Source of the DNA: Calliphora vicina
Lineage: Eukaryota > Arthropoda > Insecta > Diptera > Calliphoridae
Length of the DNA stretch: 64,000 nt
Direction: 5' to 3'
Assembly (NCBI RefSeq): GCF_958450345.1
Contig: NC_088780.1
Coordinates: forward strand, 32,697,667 to 32,761,666
Under the pieces are notes generated by a model that ran no database searches, was not told the origin of the DNA, and saw only the letters and a program-made list of their open reading frames with translations. This document shows, piece after piece, positions 24,847-35,809 of the stretch (positions within the stretch are counted from its first letter, which is position 1; every line of letters begins with the position of its first letter). The translations under genes were made by a program, and so were the position numbers.

Positions 24847-25300
24847 ATATAGATAACGGATTCGATATATCCATGTCCGTCCGTCCGTCTGTATGTTGAA
24901 ATCAAATTTTCGTAGCCTCCAAATAACTTACAAACATGATACATTAATATATCGGGAATTCTCCCTCCTGGGTTGTTATTTAAAATCGAGAAAATCGGTC
25001 AACAAATGGTTGATTTATAAGTAAAAAACCGTGACAACCTCTATTTATTAACTATTTTTTATCTATATCTGGATTACTTAGTCATTTATATAGACAATAC
25101 GGATATCTAGTGATAGATATTTCAAAGTCCATTGTATATGTATATAAGGCTATAGTAAGTTGGACCTACAATGGTTAAAAATCGGGCAAAATATTTTTTA
25201 AACCGAATAATTTTTATTTCACCAAAAATTGTTTTTCATACATTTTTTACACTAATATATTAAATTGTTTTTTTTTTAAAAATTCAAAAAAACTTTTTTT
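24847..25300 (+). repeat. DINE-1/INE-1-like repeat, right piece (split copy)
   Basis: Continuation of the repeat started at 22805: atccatgtccgtccgtccgt, then ctgtatgttgaaatcaaatt, 'aaaatcgagaaaatcggtc', 'ctggattacttagtcattta', 'tttcaaagtccattg', and a poly-T/A-rich tail. Partial copies are at 39840-40262 (plus) and 49491-49680 (minus). It is non-coding. Confidence 0.75.
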
Positions 25301-25304
25301 AAAA

Positions 25305-26115
25305 AAAAAACGAGTAAGAAAGTATAGTCGGTCAAGCCTGACCATATGATACCCTACACCAATCTAATTATGGACCAATCGTCATAAAATTAGGTGGCAT
25401 GATATCTGTATATATGAAAACTATTTGTGTTGAATTTTATTTGAATACCAACATTTTTAAGAAATATATACTCATTAAAATCTTTTTCGGAAGTGGGCAT
25501 TATATGGCAGCAATGACTAATTATGGACCGATCGTAAAAAAATTTAGTGACGTGACTCTTGTATATAAATAAATTATTTGTGTTTATTTATTTTATTGGA
25601 ATACCAGCATTTTTAAGAGATTTATGCTAGTTAAAGTGATTTTCGGAAGTGGACCTCTATGACTAATTGTGGCTTATTTTAGCCGAATTTGGTTTGGATA
25701 TCTATATAACTAAGATACTTATGGGAGCTCAACTATTTTCAGATAGGGCAATTGTATGGGGGCTAGGAGAAATAGTAGAAGGATTACAACCAAATTCCTT
25801 TGGGCAATAGAAGAGCTTGTACTAAATTTTGTCGAATTATCTTTGAAATTGCGACCTGTAGTTTAATTACAAGGTTTACATGGACGGACAGACGGACGGA
25901 CGGACATCGCTTAATCGACTCAGAAAGTGATCCTGAGCAGATTGGTTACTTTAAGGTGGGCGCTAGACTAATATTTTTGAGCGTTACAAACATCAGCACT
26001 AATCCAATATACTCTCCCCACTATGGTATTTTGTTTATCTAAAAATATTTAAAATTTGTATTTTAAAGTATAATTTGGTGAAGGGTATATAAGATTCAGC
26101 ATAGCCGAATATAGC
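25305..26115 (+). repeat. DINE-1-like repeat, complete-looking copy
   Basis: It begins 'aagtaagaaagtatagtcgg' with the pairing ggtca..tgacc, passes through several 'tatggaccgatcgt' words, the core 'ggacggacagacggacggac', 'gactcagaaagtgatcctga', 'gcgttacaaacatc' and 'ctccccactatgg'. It ends in the tag 'ggtgaagggtatataagatt' and 'gccgaatatagctctctt'. An 80-codon open frame across the core is the repeat itself. Confidence 0.7.
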
Positions 26116-26639
26116 TCTCTTGTTCAATTGTAGAATAGTCTGAAATACAAATGGATAACTTAGAAATGCAGTTGGAATTGGTGTAGAAATAATAATAATT
26201 TTGAAGCTTTGAGTACTTTATTTCAACTAATTTTGGTATTTGTTGGTTCATAATAGCATTATATTGTAAGTGTACAACATGGCACGTTTTTATAATTAAA
26301 ATAAACGCATTATTAATTCCACACTAAATGCACGAGAAAAATGTAATCAGCAGTTCTGTGAAATTTGATACAAATTGTTAAAATGAAAAAAAAAAAAAAG
26401 TTTGGTCATTAACTACAACTTGAACATTTAATGAAAAGGTATACGAGTAAGGTCATTTTCAACTTAATTTTATTTAAAATACTATCTCCGATAGACAATT
26501 AATAAAATAAAGGTCAGACAATAGATGATTATTATTTGAAAAGTCAAAGATTTAAATGATACCCCCACAAGTTATTTTGACAATTTGATAGGAAAAAGCT
26601 AAAGACACATTGTATATTTACCTCAAACTTAATTTTGAA
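26116..26639. other. Unassigned AT-rich stretch
   Basis: Nothing recognised between two DINE-like repeats. Confidence 0.4.
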
Positions 26640-27106
26640 AACAATCTTATTTTATTTTTATACTCTACACCACCATAGTGGGGAGTGTATAATGCGTTTG
26701 TGCAGATGTTTGTAACGCCCAAAAATATTAGTCTAACACCCACCTTAAAGTACACCGATCGACTTAGAATCACTTTCTGAGTCGATTGAACGATGTCCGT
26801 CCGTCTGGCTGTCCATGTAAACTTTGTGCGCAAAGTACAGGTCGCAATTTTGAAGATAATTCGATAAAATTTGGTACATATAATTTTTTCGGCCCAAGGA
26901 CAAAGCCTATTGAAACTGGCCGAAATAGGTCCATTATTTCACCTAGCCCCCATACAAATGTCCTCTCGAAATTGGACTTTATCGGTCATAAATGTTTAAT
27001 TTATATATGTATCTACACAAATTTCGCTCCAAATAAGTTGTATATATACAAAATTCATGTCACCAAATTTTGTTACGATCGGTCCATAATTTGTCATAGC
27101 TCCCAT
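26640..27106 (-). repeat. DINE-1-like repeat, first piece (split by hAT)
   Basis: The plus strand shows the inverse order of the copy at 25305: 'ccaccatagtggggagtgta', 'gtttgtaacgcccaaaaata', 'gaatcactttctgagtcgat', 'gatgtccgtccgtctgg', 'cccccatacaaatgtcc', then 'gtcatagctcccat'. It is interrupted at 27107 by a hAT element and resumes at 28675. The closest complete relative is 53885-54592. Confidence 0.8.
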
Positions 27107-28674
27107 CAGACTTGGGCACTACCAATTACATTTTGTAATTAATTACAGGACCAATTACCAATTACTTGTAATTGGTAATTTGCAATTACCAATTATAAGT
27201 AATTTGTAATTGGCAAATGCCAATTACCAATTAAATGTAATTTGTAATTGGTGAATACCAATTACCAATTACATATAATTGGTAGTTGGTTATTGCTAAT
27301 TACTAATTACATGTAATTGGTATTGGGTTATTGTCAATTACAAATTACATGTAATGGGTAAAAATTAATTGAAATTGAAAGTAATTGATGAAAAATGTGT
27401 AATGGTTACTTTTAAAGTATTTATTACCAACAATGTAATTATTAAATAACTCGTACATAACACAATATACAAAAAATAAAACATTAATAGAAACCAAATA
27501 TGTTATTACTAGGGGCGGATTAATATGTAAATGCATGATTTTTCTCGAACGTCCAAATAAAATGTAGACTAATTATCTATTAGATTCGCACATTTTGCTG
27601 TAAAATGACATTGATATGTTAGTGCATATTTTTGCATATTTTATTAAAATGCATATTTAGTTATATTTAAGTTCAAAATGCATATTTATGTGCATATTAT
27701 CCAAGTTTCTAATAATAATAGCATTTTTTGTCGTCAATGGGCAACATATTTGTCGAATTTGTTATAGAAATAGCTCCAATAGCTAAATCTCGACCAAAAT
27801 ATTGATGATTTAAAAGACAATTTTCTGAAAATAAGTGAATTCAATTAATTTTTTAAAACAAACAAATTTGCTCAATTTGTTATTTTAACTCCGAAACTAC
27901 TGAGCCGATTAAAACGCAATAAATAGCGGATTAAAGGTTATGTAACTTTAAACTTGTCTAAGTTTATTTTTATAATATCGGACTAATACTTTTTGAGTTA
28001 TCATAACTTATGTGGAGAAAGTCTAAAAAAACTTCACGATTTTACAAAAAAAAATGTTTAAAGAAAACTTTTGCATAGAATTTAAAATTTGGACCATAAC
28101 TAGTGGAACCACAACACATCAAAATTGTGTAGTGGTTTAAAAAGCCTCTAAATTTTATTCCAATTTTGTTGCCTGAGCTATTGTTGAATTTGAAAAATTT
28201 TGAGGGTATTTCAAAATCTTTTAAAACGGTTTTAGTATGTCCATACCTAAGCCTACAACCCCCATCGGGCCGATTTTCAATTTCTGATAAAAAGTGCTAT
28301 TTTGTATCAGAGTGTTATTACTTAATGTTGTTTAGAAATTTAGAAAAAAATTTAAATGTAATTAACTTTTATGTAATTAGAATTACTTTTTTATCAATTA
28401 CTTGCAATTACTTTACCAATTACCAATTATATGTAAATGGTAATTATCGTTTACCAATTACTCATTACTGTAATTAGTAATTGATAAAAGTCAATTACCA
28501 ATTACTTGTAATTATAATTGGTATTTGTTGGTTGCCAATTACAAAATGTAGTTGGATTTGTAATTGGCAAATTTCAATTACTAATTGTTAGTAATTGGTA
28601 ATTGGTATTTTTCAATTAGCAATTACATGTAATGTAATTGGTAATTGAAAATTAATTGGCAACGCCCAAGTCTG
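27107..28674. mobile_element. 1.57-kb hAT-superfamily element with AATTACC arrays
   Basis: It starts CAGACTTGGGC and ends GCCCAAGTCTG, with a perfect 8-bp duplication GCTCCCAT at 27099-27106 and 28675-28682, so the boundaries are exact. Both subterminal zones (27115-27400 and 28370-28650) are arrays of AATTACCAATTAC/GTAATTGGTAATTG words. The centre (27400-28370) is AT-rich, includes repeated 'tgcatattt' words at 27610-27700 and a fragment shared with 13440-13566. No transposase remains. It lies inside the DINE-like repeat 26640-28975. Confidence 0.92.
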
Positions 28675-28975
28675 GCTCCCATATAGACCCGCTTCCGAAA
28701 ATCACTTTAACGTGCATAAATCTCTTAAAAATTATGGTATACACACAAAATTCAACATAATTAACTTTCATATAGACGTAAATCACACGACCTAATTTCA
28801 TGGTGATCGGTCCATAATTGGTCATAGCTGGACCATATAAGGCCCACTTCCGAAAATCACTCAAAAATATAAATTATTGAAATTTTAAAAGAAAAATATT
28901 TTTGCTCTTTTACTTACTATACTATATTATATGGCTTGACCGACCATACTTTCTTACTTGTTTTTATTTAATTTT
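28675..28975 (-). repeat. DINE-1-like repeat, second piece (split by hAT)
   Basis: Continues from 27106 after the hAT insertion: 'gctcccatatagacccgctt', 'ccgaaaatcactttaacgtg', 'gatcggtccataattggtca', ending 'ccgaccatactttcttactt'. Adjacent to that end is a hairpin-like ggcttgaccgacc word. It matches 54290-54592. Confidence 0.8.
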
Positions 28976-31549
28976 GTGTATATTTGAGTGATATCGCAAA
29001 AACACGTTTTTCCTTAAAACTTTTAACTCAAGTATTACTTGATTTTTATTTTTGTTTGGATCAAGTTACAAAGATTTTGGGATCTTGAAAAAACATGCAT
29101 TTCAGAGATATATGCATTTCAAAATTGAAATTTTAAAATTTTTGTCATACCTTGGTCCTATTTTTAAAAAATATACGTCGTACTGTTAGACCAAATGGGC
29201 TCGATTTTAAAAAAAAAACTTGTCAAACGATCAAAGGGAATCCCGCAGTTCCTAAAAATTGGAGCGAAAATCCCAAAATTGGTATTTTTTACAATTTTAC
29301 CCATAGGGTCCAGCTGGGAAAACGCTTTAGGGATAAATAGGGAACACGGTTTCCAAATCTGCTCTTTGGATTTTGATCCCAGCTTTGGGATTTTAGAACA
29401 TGTGGCCCAAAATTGAGATATTGATAGAAAATAGATCAAATGCCGAAGAGCGTAGTGTCGACACATTCGAAAAATTGGACATCCTTTTTATAGCAAAATG
29501 TTCTCCATAAAGATACTTTTTCGCCCAAAAAAAAGCAAAAAATACTATTTTTTAATTTTTAAATTTAAAATCGTTTAGTCTTTTATCCATAATTGATATT
29601 GCTCTGAAATCTTTTGTATATTATTGATAATTTAGTTGCCTAACTAACAAACAAAATTTTACATGTGGAAGGTTGGGTAGGACGAGGACCATAGCCACTT
29701 TTTTTTTAGGCGATCTCAAATCAAAACTACAATACATATTCTTAAATTTCTTCTTTTTTCGGATACTACTATATGTTGGCTTTAGTTTTATTCATTTCAA
29801 ACTTGCCTATGTCATCTTAATATAAGTATTTTTTTAATATTTATAGACTGACCAAAAACGGCGGAACCACCCCACCCATAGGGTAAATACGCCAAAGGGA
29901 TGGGGCAGATTTGTCATTTGTAAAATAAAACATAAAATCTGAAAATATAAACGAATATTACTGTTTTATGCATTAATTCACAAAACAAAGTATAATAAAC
30001 TAGATATTTATTGTTTATTTCACATAATTTAATAAAAAGAATTTAAACAAATTGCAACTGATTTTTTCTATATTTTTATCAACATTTTGCTCTACCTGAC
30101 AGGGATTCCTTGTATCTGGCCCAGGGGTAGTTTTGAGGTTTAATATACATTTTTATCGTACTTCAAATTAAATTATCTAAAAAACTATTGTCATTTATTG
30201 TTCACTATTATTGACATTCTATCACCAACCAATATATTTTTTGTATCACAAAAACTAAAGAAGTTAGCACAAAAAATTCACACCCTGAAATGTATTCACA
30301 GATTTTTGAAAAACAATTAATCGCGTCTGCCTCACATCATATGTAAAATTAAACTTTCAGGGATAATAAATAATCGATAAACGAAAACATAACATGATAA
30401 TGTAATAAAATCGGTTAATCGGTTTTTAAGTTATTCGGTGTTGGCATATGTGACCCTATGGTAAATGATCCCCCTTGTAACCTACCCTATTTTTAGCCCT
30501 GGAGGATTCGTAGGGCCCATTTTAATTGACTTGAGTCCAGTAAATAAATTAAAATTATCTCACCGTGTAAATTTCAAAATCATTTAATATTTTCATAAAA
30601 AATTGATGGGAAATCAGAAAAAAGGTGTTTTCGTTTAAAAAAAGAGCTTCTTCATTAATTTTAAATCTCTTTTATAAAATAAATGCCATTTCAGTTTCAT
30701 ATACATAAAAAATACTAAAAATGTTAGCAACAATAAATTTAAATTATAAAATCTCTTTTGATTTTCATTAATATTTCACGTGTCAATACTTGTCTGATTT
30801 TTAATTCTCTTGTCAACTTCAGATTATTGTATTTATTTATTTCAAATGAATAATTTACTCAAACTTCTGTTCATCATTGTAACAGTTGTATATACATACA
30901 TATAATATTATGCTTATTTATCAAATGATGATTAAAGATTTTATTTGCAGACATAGCTCTGGGATAGGATAAAGCATTTTATGACTATTAAAGCTTTAGC
31001 TCACACAAATGCCAACAGTCTCAGTTGATACATTAAAGCATAAATCGTTTAAGATGAGTTGGAAAATAAGAGCTAAGATTTAATATTTATGGATTTATTA
31101 TTTCATATAATACTTAGTGGTTTTGGCTGATGTTTTGTTTCTAGAAATTTGCAAAGAAATTTTTAATATTTTATTGTCTTTAATGCAATTAATTAATAAT
31201 CTTTTTAACTTGAAAAATTATTTCCAAAAATAAAATGTTTTACAACAAAAACAAAAATTAACTTTAATTTATTTTTTTTTTCACTAGAAAATAAATTGTT
31301 TTTTGAACTTGAATTCCATATAAAATGCTTTTCCAAATGACATTTAAATGATCCCACACGCTCCAAAATAAATGACTATTAGTTGTCTAAATACTTTCAG
31401 GTGCACAAACAAATTAAATATTTTTAGAATTATCTATAAACAGCATTAACAGTTGGTGTTTAAATGATGAATGATATAATATTTAAATAAAACAAAATTT
31501 GATTTGTATATAAATATATTTACATAAATATTGAATTTTTCCCAGGCAA
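28976..31549. other. Unassigned 2.5-kb stretch
   Basis: The region 29150-29460 is less AT-rich and open on both strands ('cccgcagttcctaaaaattg', 'tttgatcccagctttgggat'). The two frames are antisense of each other and neither has motifs, so I suspect a repeat. Around 29860-29930 and 30440-30530 are GC-richer words (accaccccacccatagggta; ccctatggtaaatgatcccc) that are weakly inverse to each other. No gene is supported. Confidence 0.4.
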
Positions 31550-31625
31550 CACTATAGTGGGGAGTGTATTATGCGATCGTTGTGATGCTTGTAATATTCC
31601 AAAATATTAGTGCAAAACTCTCTCT
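31550..31625 (-). repeat. DINE-1-like repeat fragment at LINE boundary
   Basis: The words 'actatagtggggagtgta', 'gatgcttgtaatattcc', 'aaaatattagtgcaaaa' match the end zone of the DINE-like repeats at 26660 and 53890. The match stops where LINE coding sequence begins. Confidence 0.6.
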
Positions 31626-31626
31626 A

Positions 31627-32870
31627 ACACTAGAAGGAAGTTAGCCGAACGTTACAGATCTATATCACCAGACACTGAAGAGAATGAAAAAGGCCCTTAA
31701 GTCAGCAATACGACGAAGTAAAAGATTACGTTTCTTGGACATCTGTAATGATTTAGAAAGGAACCCTTTTGGTTTGGGGTATAAACGTATGAGGATTAAA
31801 CTTAAATGTTTAAGCACACCCTCGCATATAGAGCCTACAGTGCTCCATGATATAGTGACCCTTCTCTTCCCAGAACAGGCTGCTACCATATGGAATACCT
31901 ACAATCCCGAAGAAGCTTTAAACTTTCCTGAAGTCACACTATCAGAAATTCAACTGGTTGTCTCTAAATTAGAGGACAATAAAGTTCCTGGAATTGACGG
32001 TATCCCAAACTTCATTCTAAAAGAAGTTGTGATGTGCACTGGTGATCAAATACTACAGTTGATAAACTCCTGCCTAAAACATATATCCTTTCCATCAATG
32101 TGGAAAAGGCAAAACTTGTACTACTGCCCAAGGAAAAAAAAAACTTTAGAGAACCCGTCATCCTACAGACCACTGTGCATGATTGATACTAGCGGAAAGC
32201 TATTGGAAAGAACTATCTGTAATAGAGACCTCAAATGGTCGAAACATAGGTCTACAATAGATGCAATTGAAATGGTTGTAAACACGACAAAGCGAGCTAT
32301 TGAAGGCTGTAGCTACAGAAATGGATCCAAAGAATACTGTGTGCTTGTAACACTGGATGTTAAAAATGCATTTAACACAGCGAATTAGGAGAATATTGTG
32401 AATGCTTTGGTACGGCTTAATATTCCAGCATATCTTGTGTCAATAATTAAGGACTACTTCCGAAAGAGAGTTCTTATATTTGAAATCAATGAGGGTATGA
32501 GAGACCACAGCATAACAGGGGGAGTACCACAAGGATCGATGCTCGGACCATTTTTGTGGAATGTAATGTATGATAGGGTCTTCAGATTGAACCTTCCAAA
32601 AAGAGCAAAAATTATTGACGATAGATGAAGCTAAAAAAAGTGGTATTCAGGTAGTGAAGACATGGCTGAGTAAAATGGGTCCAAAATATATATGAAGCAG
32701 CGCTTCGATTATGTTCTGCATACACGACTGTGTCCGAAGAAGCAGCCCTGGTCATTGGTGCTATATAAAGTTAAGCGGTATTACATCCGCCAATATTTGG
32801 GTTTAATTTACTTTCAGAGATCCGGAGGACGATGGGGTACAGGAGGTCATACGAGCCGTACAGTCAGGGG
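31627..32870 (+). pseudogene. R1-like LINE ORF2 reverse transcriptase, degraded
   Basis: This encodes a non-LTR reverse transcriptase. In order: TRRKLAERYRSISPD upstream (frameshift near 31684), RRSKRLRFLDICNDLERNPF, EDNKVPGIDGIPNFILK, SSYRPLCMIDTSGKLLER, CVLVTLDVKNAFNTAN, then a stop (32386-32388) where the family has Trp, then NIVNALVRLNIPAYLV and GGVPQGSMLGPFLWNVMYDR. The FADD catalytic box is deleted: the frame runs RAKIIDDR and stops. Later pieces survive in other frames (SGIQVVKTWLSKMG; CSAYTTVSEEAALVIG near 32700-32770). LDVKNAF keeps the first catalytic Asp. The endonuclease and 5' part are missing. The clade call (R1-like) rests on the WNVMYD and SEEAALVI words. Confidence 0.88.
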
Positions 32871-33190
32871 CAGGTGATGGGTACAACACTGGCTGCGACA
32901 ATAAACAACAGAGTGTCTACATCAGAATATCAACAGCAGAGGGTGTCAGCCGAGAGGAGTCAACAGAGAGAGAAGTCAATAGAGAGAAGTCAACAGAGAG
33001 GAGTCAAGAGAGAGAGAGAAGAATTCAGCCGTATTAAAGAGGACATAAGACAAAGAAGGAAGTAGCCAAGAAATACAACAAGGAAAGGAAAAGGAAGAAA
33101 TATATACCAGCAATACAACACACACAGGCAGTCCGCATCACAAACAAACAGAGTAACACACACAGAGGATCAAACAACTGAGATGAATTT
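32871..33190. other. Purine-rich, less AT-rich stretch between LINE and LTR
   Basis: Between 32930 and 33060 the plus strand is a degenerate gagagaagtcaacagagagg repeat. The open frame over it (Gln/Arg/Glu-rich) is a low-complexity translation. Its composition differs sharply from the surroundings. It could be LINE 3' sequence or internal sequence of the retroelement whose LTR may follow. Confidence 0.4.
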
Positions 33191-33828
33191 TGTTACAACC
33201 GCTACCGGTTCTAATATTTTTTACTGCATTATCTACAAAGCTACAATAGTTGTAGAAAACAATAATATGTATATAAACTAATGTAACAGAGCAATCGATA
33301 TTTTTTGTGTTGTACAAGTGAACGGGTAAGACGTAACAAGCCGGTAAGATAAAGAATAAACAAGTTACTGAGCAGTGCTAGGGAGTAACACCGATCCTTT
33401 GTATAGTGAGAACAGGGCGCTGGTTTACAATCAGCAAAACAAGGCGGATTACATCCTACCTTACCCAAAACAGATTTACATCCGTGGAGGGAGGAGATTA
33501 GGGCACTGGCTCAGGGCAAGAGTGGTAGATATTTTTCTTGAAAGTAACACTCGGAAAAATCAGGGACGAGTGTAGATTCTAGAATATTTTGAGAGCAGGA
33601 ACGAGTGGACAGGAGTGATAGGGCATCGGTACGTGTCACCCGGGAGTTCACAGAGCAACAGCAAATTGTTCTCAATAAAGAAGCATTTGTGGCTCAATCA
33701 ATACAATTAAGAAATAAACTGAAGTGTGCAAAGAACAAAGAAAAGTGTTTTAAATTTGTTAAGGACCCTGGACTAGACTGAACGCTACCCAGCTTCAAAC
33801 CCGGAGTAACCGGAGGTTCCTTACAACA
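33191..33828 (+). mobile_element. Possible solo LTR of a retrotransposon
   Basis: The segment begins TGTTACAACC and ends GGTTCCTTACAACA, so it starts TG and ends CA with a short imperfect inverted repeat (TGTTAc/cTTACAACA). It is GC-richer than its flanks. It holds an AATAAA signal within ctcaataaagaagcatttg near 33675, suitable for an LTR polyadenylation site, and TATA-like tatataaact near 33271. No primer-binding site, gag or pol follows, and there is no clean target duplication (gaatt versus gaaat at best). The alternative is unique sequence. Confidence 0.4.
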
Positions 33829-35154
33829 GAAATAACTACATAATTGTAAATGTCTTTTCAGAAAACAGTGTATTTTTATCCTTCTAACCTGTTTACATTA
33901 AAATCTAAATTTTCTTAAAAAGTGTACTTAACACTTTTGCTCACTAAACTAATGAAATTCTAAATTGTAGTTTAATTATTTTTTTATTGTAGATATGAAT
34001 TCATTTTGCTGACATTTACAGAATTTTTATTGAATTAGGTGTATTGTTCATACACAATAGATTGTGGTTTAAAAGTATAACAAAAGCACTATAAACTGAG
34101 CAATTCAGCTTTATATTTTATTTGATTTTTGAATAATAAAAGATTCGTAGAAAAAAGTCTTAAATAAAGAGGCTTAGTTAGTAAAATTCCTAGGTAATAT
34201 TATGTTTTATTTTACATGTTATGTTTACATAAACTATCGCATATAAAATATAGAAACATACAAAATTATATTTGCGCAATATTTTCAAACATATAACTTA
34301 AAAATTAAACTAAACAAAAATAACAAAAATTTAAAGAAAATATGTTTTCATTTTATATCTGGTTCCAGTCTTCATTTTAATAATATATTTGTATATAAAT
34401 TGTTTTTTTTTTTTTAGTTTTTACAAAAACAAAATACTTTCTTTACATCTAGATGCTGTCATGGTATTTATTATACTGCAGTTTTTCCAATTTCTATAGA
34501 AACATGTCACATCCTGCCAGAATTGTATTCATCTGCCAGACATACATTGCGTATGATTGCTATTTGTATATGCACATAATTAAATATCAAGTATACGTTC
34601 CATTGCTTTCCTTGGTAGAACTTTCGTTTACATTTTGTAAACACCATTATAAAATGGCATTGAAATTCACAATATTTTTAAAATGACATAAAAATATTTA
34701 TTTACTAAATTTTCTAACTTTAGAGAATAAACCATTGTATAGAGTTAAATATAAATGTAAGAATTATAATATTTTGGAGGTGAATTGAATTAATTTTTGT
34801 TGACAGGAAATATGTTGACAGAAATAATCATAAAGTTCTTTAGACATTACAATAATTTCTATAATGCATACAAATATTTTAAAAAAATATCTCAAATAAG
34901 GTGAATGTTAAAAATTTAATTTTAGTAAAACCCTTTAAACAAGCTAATATTTGTTTGACCTCTTTAAATTTCTGTTTAGTTAAAATCTGTAATTTAAAAT
35001 AATGATTTTCATTGCAACTTTCTTCAACATTAAAATACCAAGAATTGAATGAACCCTGTTGTCTGTACTTTAATGGGTATGTTAATATTTTCTATTTCAG
35101 CAGTTTACTTAATACATAGTTATTGCAGGACTTTATGAAATGTTATGAAATTAT
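33829..35154. other. Unassigned AT-rich stretch
   Basis: A 77-codon ATG frame at 34453-34686 is Tyr/Ile/Leu-rich with no motif. Its composition (agaattgtattcatctgcca) is slightly less AT-rich than the flanks, so an exon cannot be excluded. Nothing else is seen. Confidence 0.35.
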
Positions 35155-35450
35155 AATGAACAAGTAACAGCGTTATATTCGGTTGTGCCGAATTTTGTAT
35201 ACCCATCATAAATATTTCACAATAAAATTTTTTGCTGATATGGGGTTATATTGGGGGTAGGTTCAATTATGGACCGATCTTCACAAAAGTTGGTAAAAAT
35301 ATTTAGATATCAGTGTACTAAGAATTAATTTGTGCAAAATTTTATCAGGATTGTCGAATAATTTGTAATGAGGTAGGCGAAATCATGGACCGCTATTTCC
35401 TCTTTGCAATATCCTACAAACCTTATCAACAGAGAGTATAAACTGGTGGA
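35155..35450 (+). repeat. Dispersed repeat fragment, 'acaagtaaca' type
   Basis: It starts 'acaagtaacagcgttatatt' and 'cggttgtgccgaattttgta', then 'ttcaattatggaccgatctt'. The same organisation recurs at 58710-59010. It is related to the DINE-like body. The 113-codon frame from 35404 starts at TTG, is hydrophobic by base composition, and is not called. Confidence 0.5.
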
Positions 35451-35809
35451 TATTCCTATAAACGCACTTAATTTTTTTCTGTATTTTTGTTATATCTTTG
35501 TTGTTCTCATCCAAAAGCAAAATTTAACTTTTTTAATGAGAGACAACTTAACGCTAATTTTTGAAAGTAAACAAGTTTTTTTTCTTATTCTTGTTGTTTG
35601 CCTTAATTATGCGATCAAATATTTTTGGTGTTATTTTAAGTGGAAGATCCTTAAAAACGCAGATGTGAAATTTGTTTTTAAAAAAGTTACCAAAAACAAA
35701 ATATTATCAATTTTAGTTTTTTTTCAACCGAAGTTACGTTTCTAATAGCAACATCTCAATTTACTGCAACTTTTTCTATTTGAATCAATAAATTTCATCA
35801 CTTTTCAAG

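Noticed and set aside
29152..29466. Overlapping open frames on both strands
   Set aside because: They are antisense images of one another, with no motif; more likely a less AT-rich repeat fragment.
32832..33065. Arg/Glu/Gln-rich open frame as a structural or RNA-binding protein
   Set aside because: It is a direct translation of a degenerate gagagaagtcaacagag repeat downstream of a broken LINE.
35404..35745. 113-codon hydrophobic open frame on the plus strand
   Set aside because: It starts at TTG, lies over a dispersed repeat also seen at 58710, and its Phe/Ile/Lys composition follows from AT-rich DNA.
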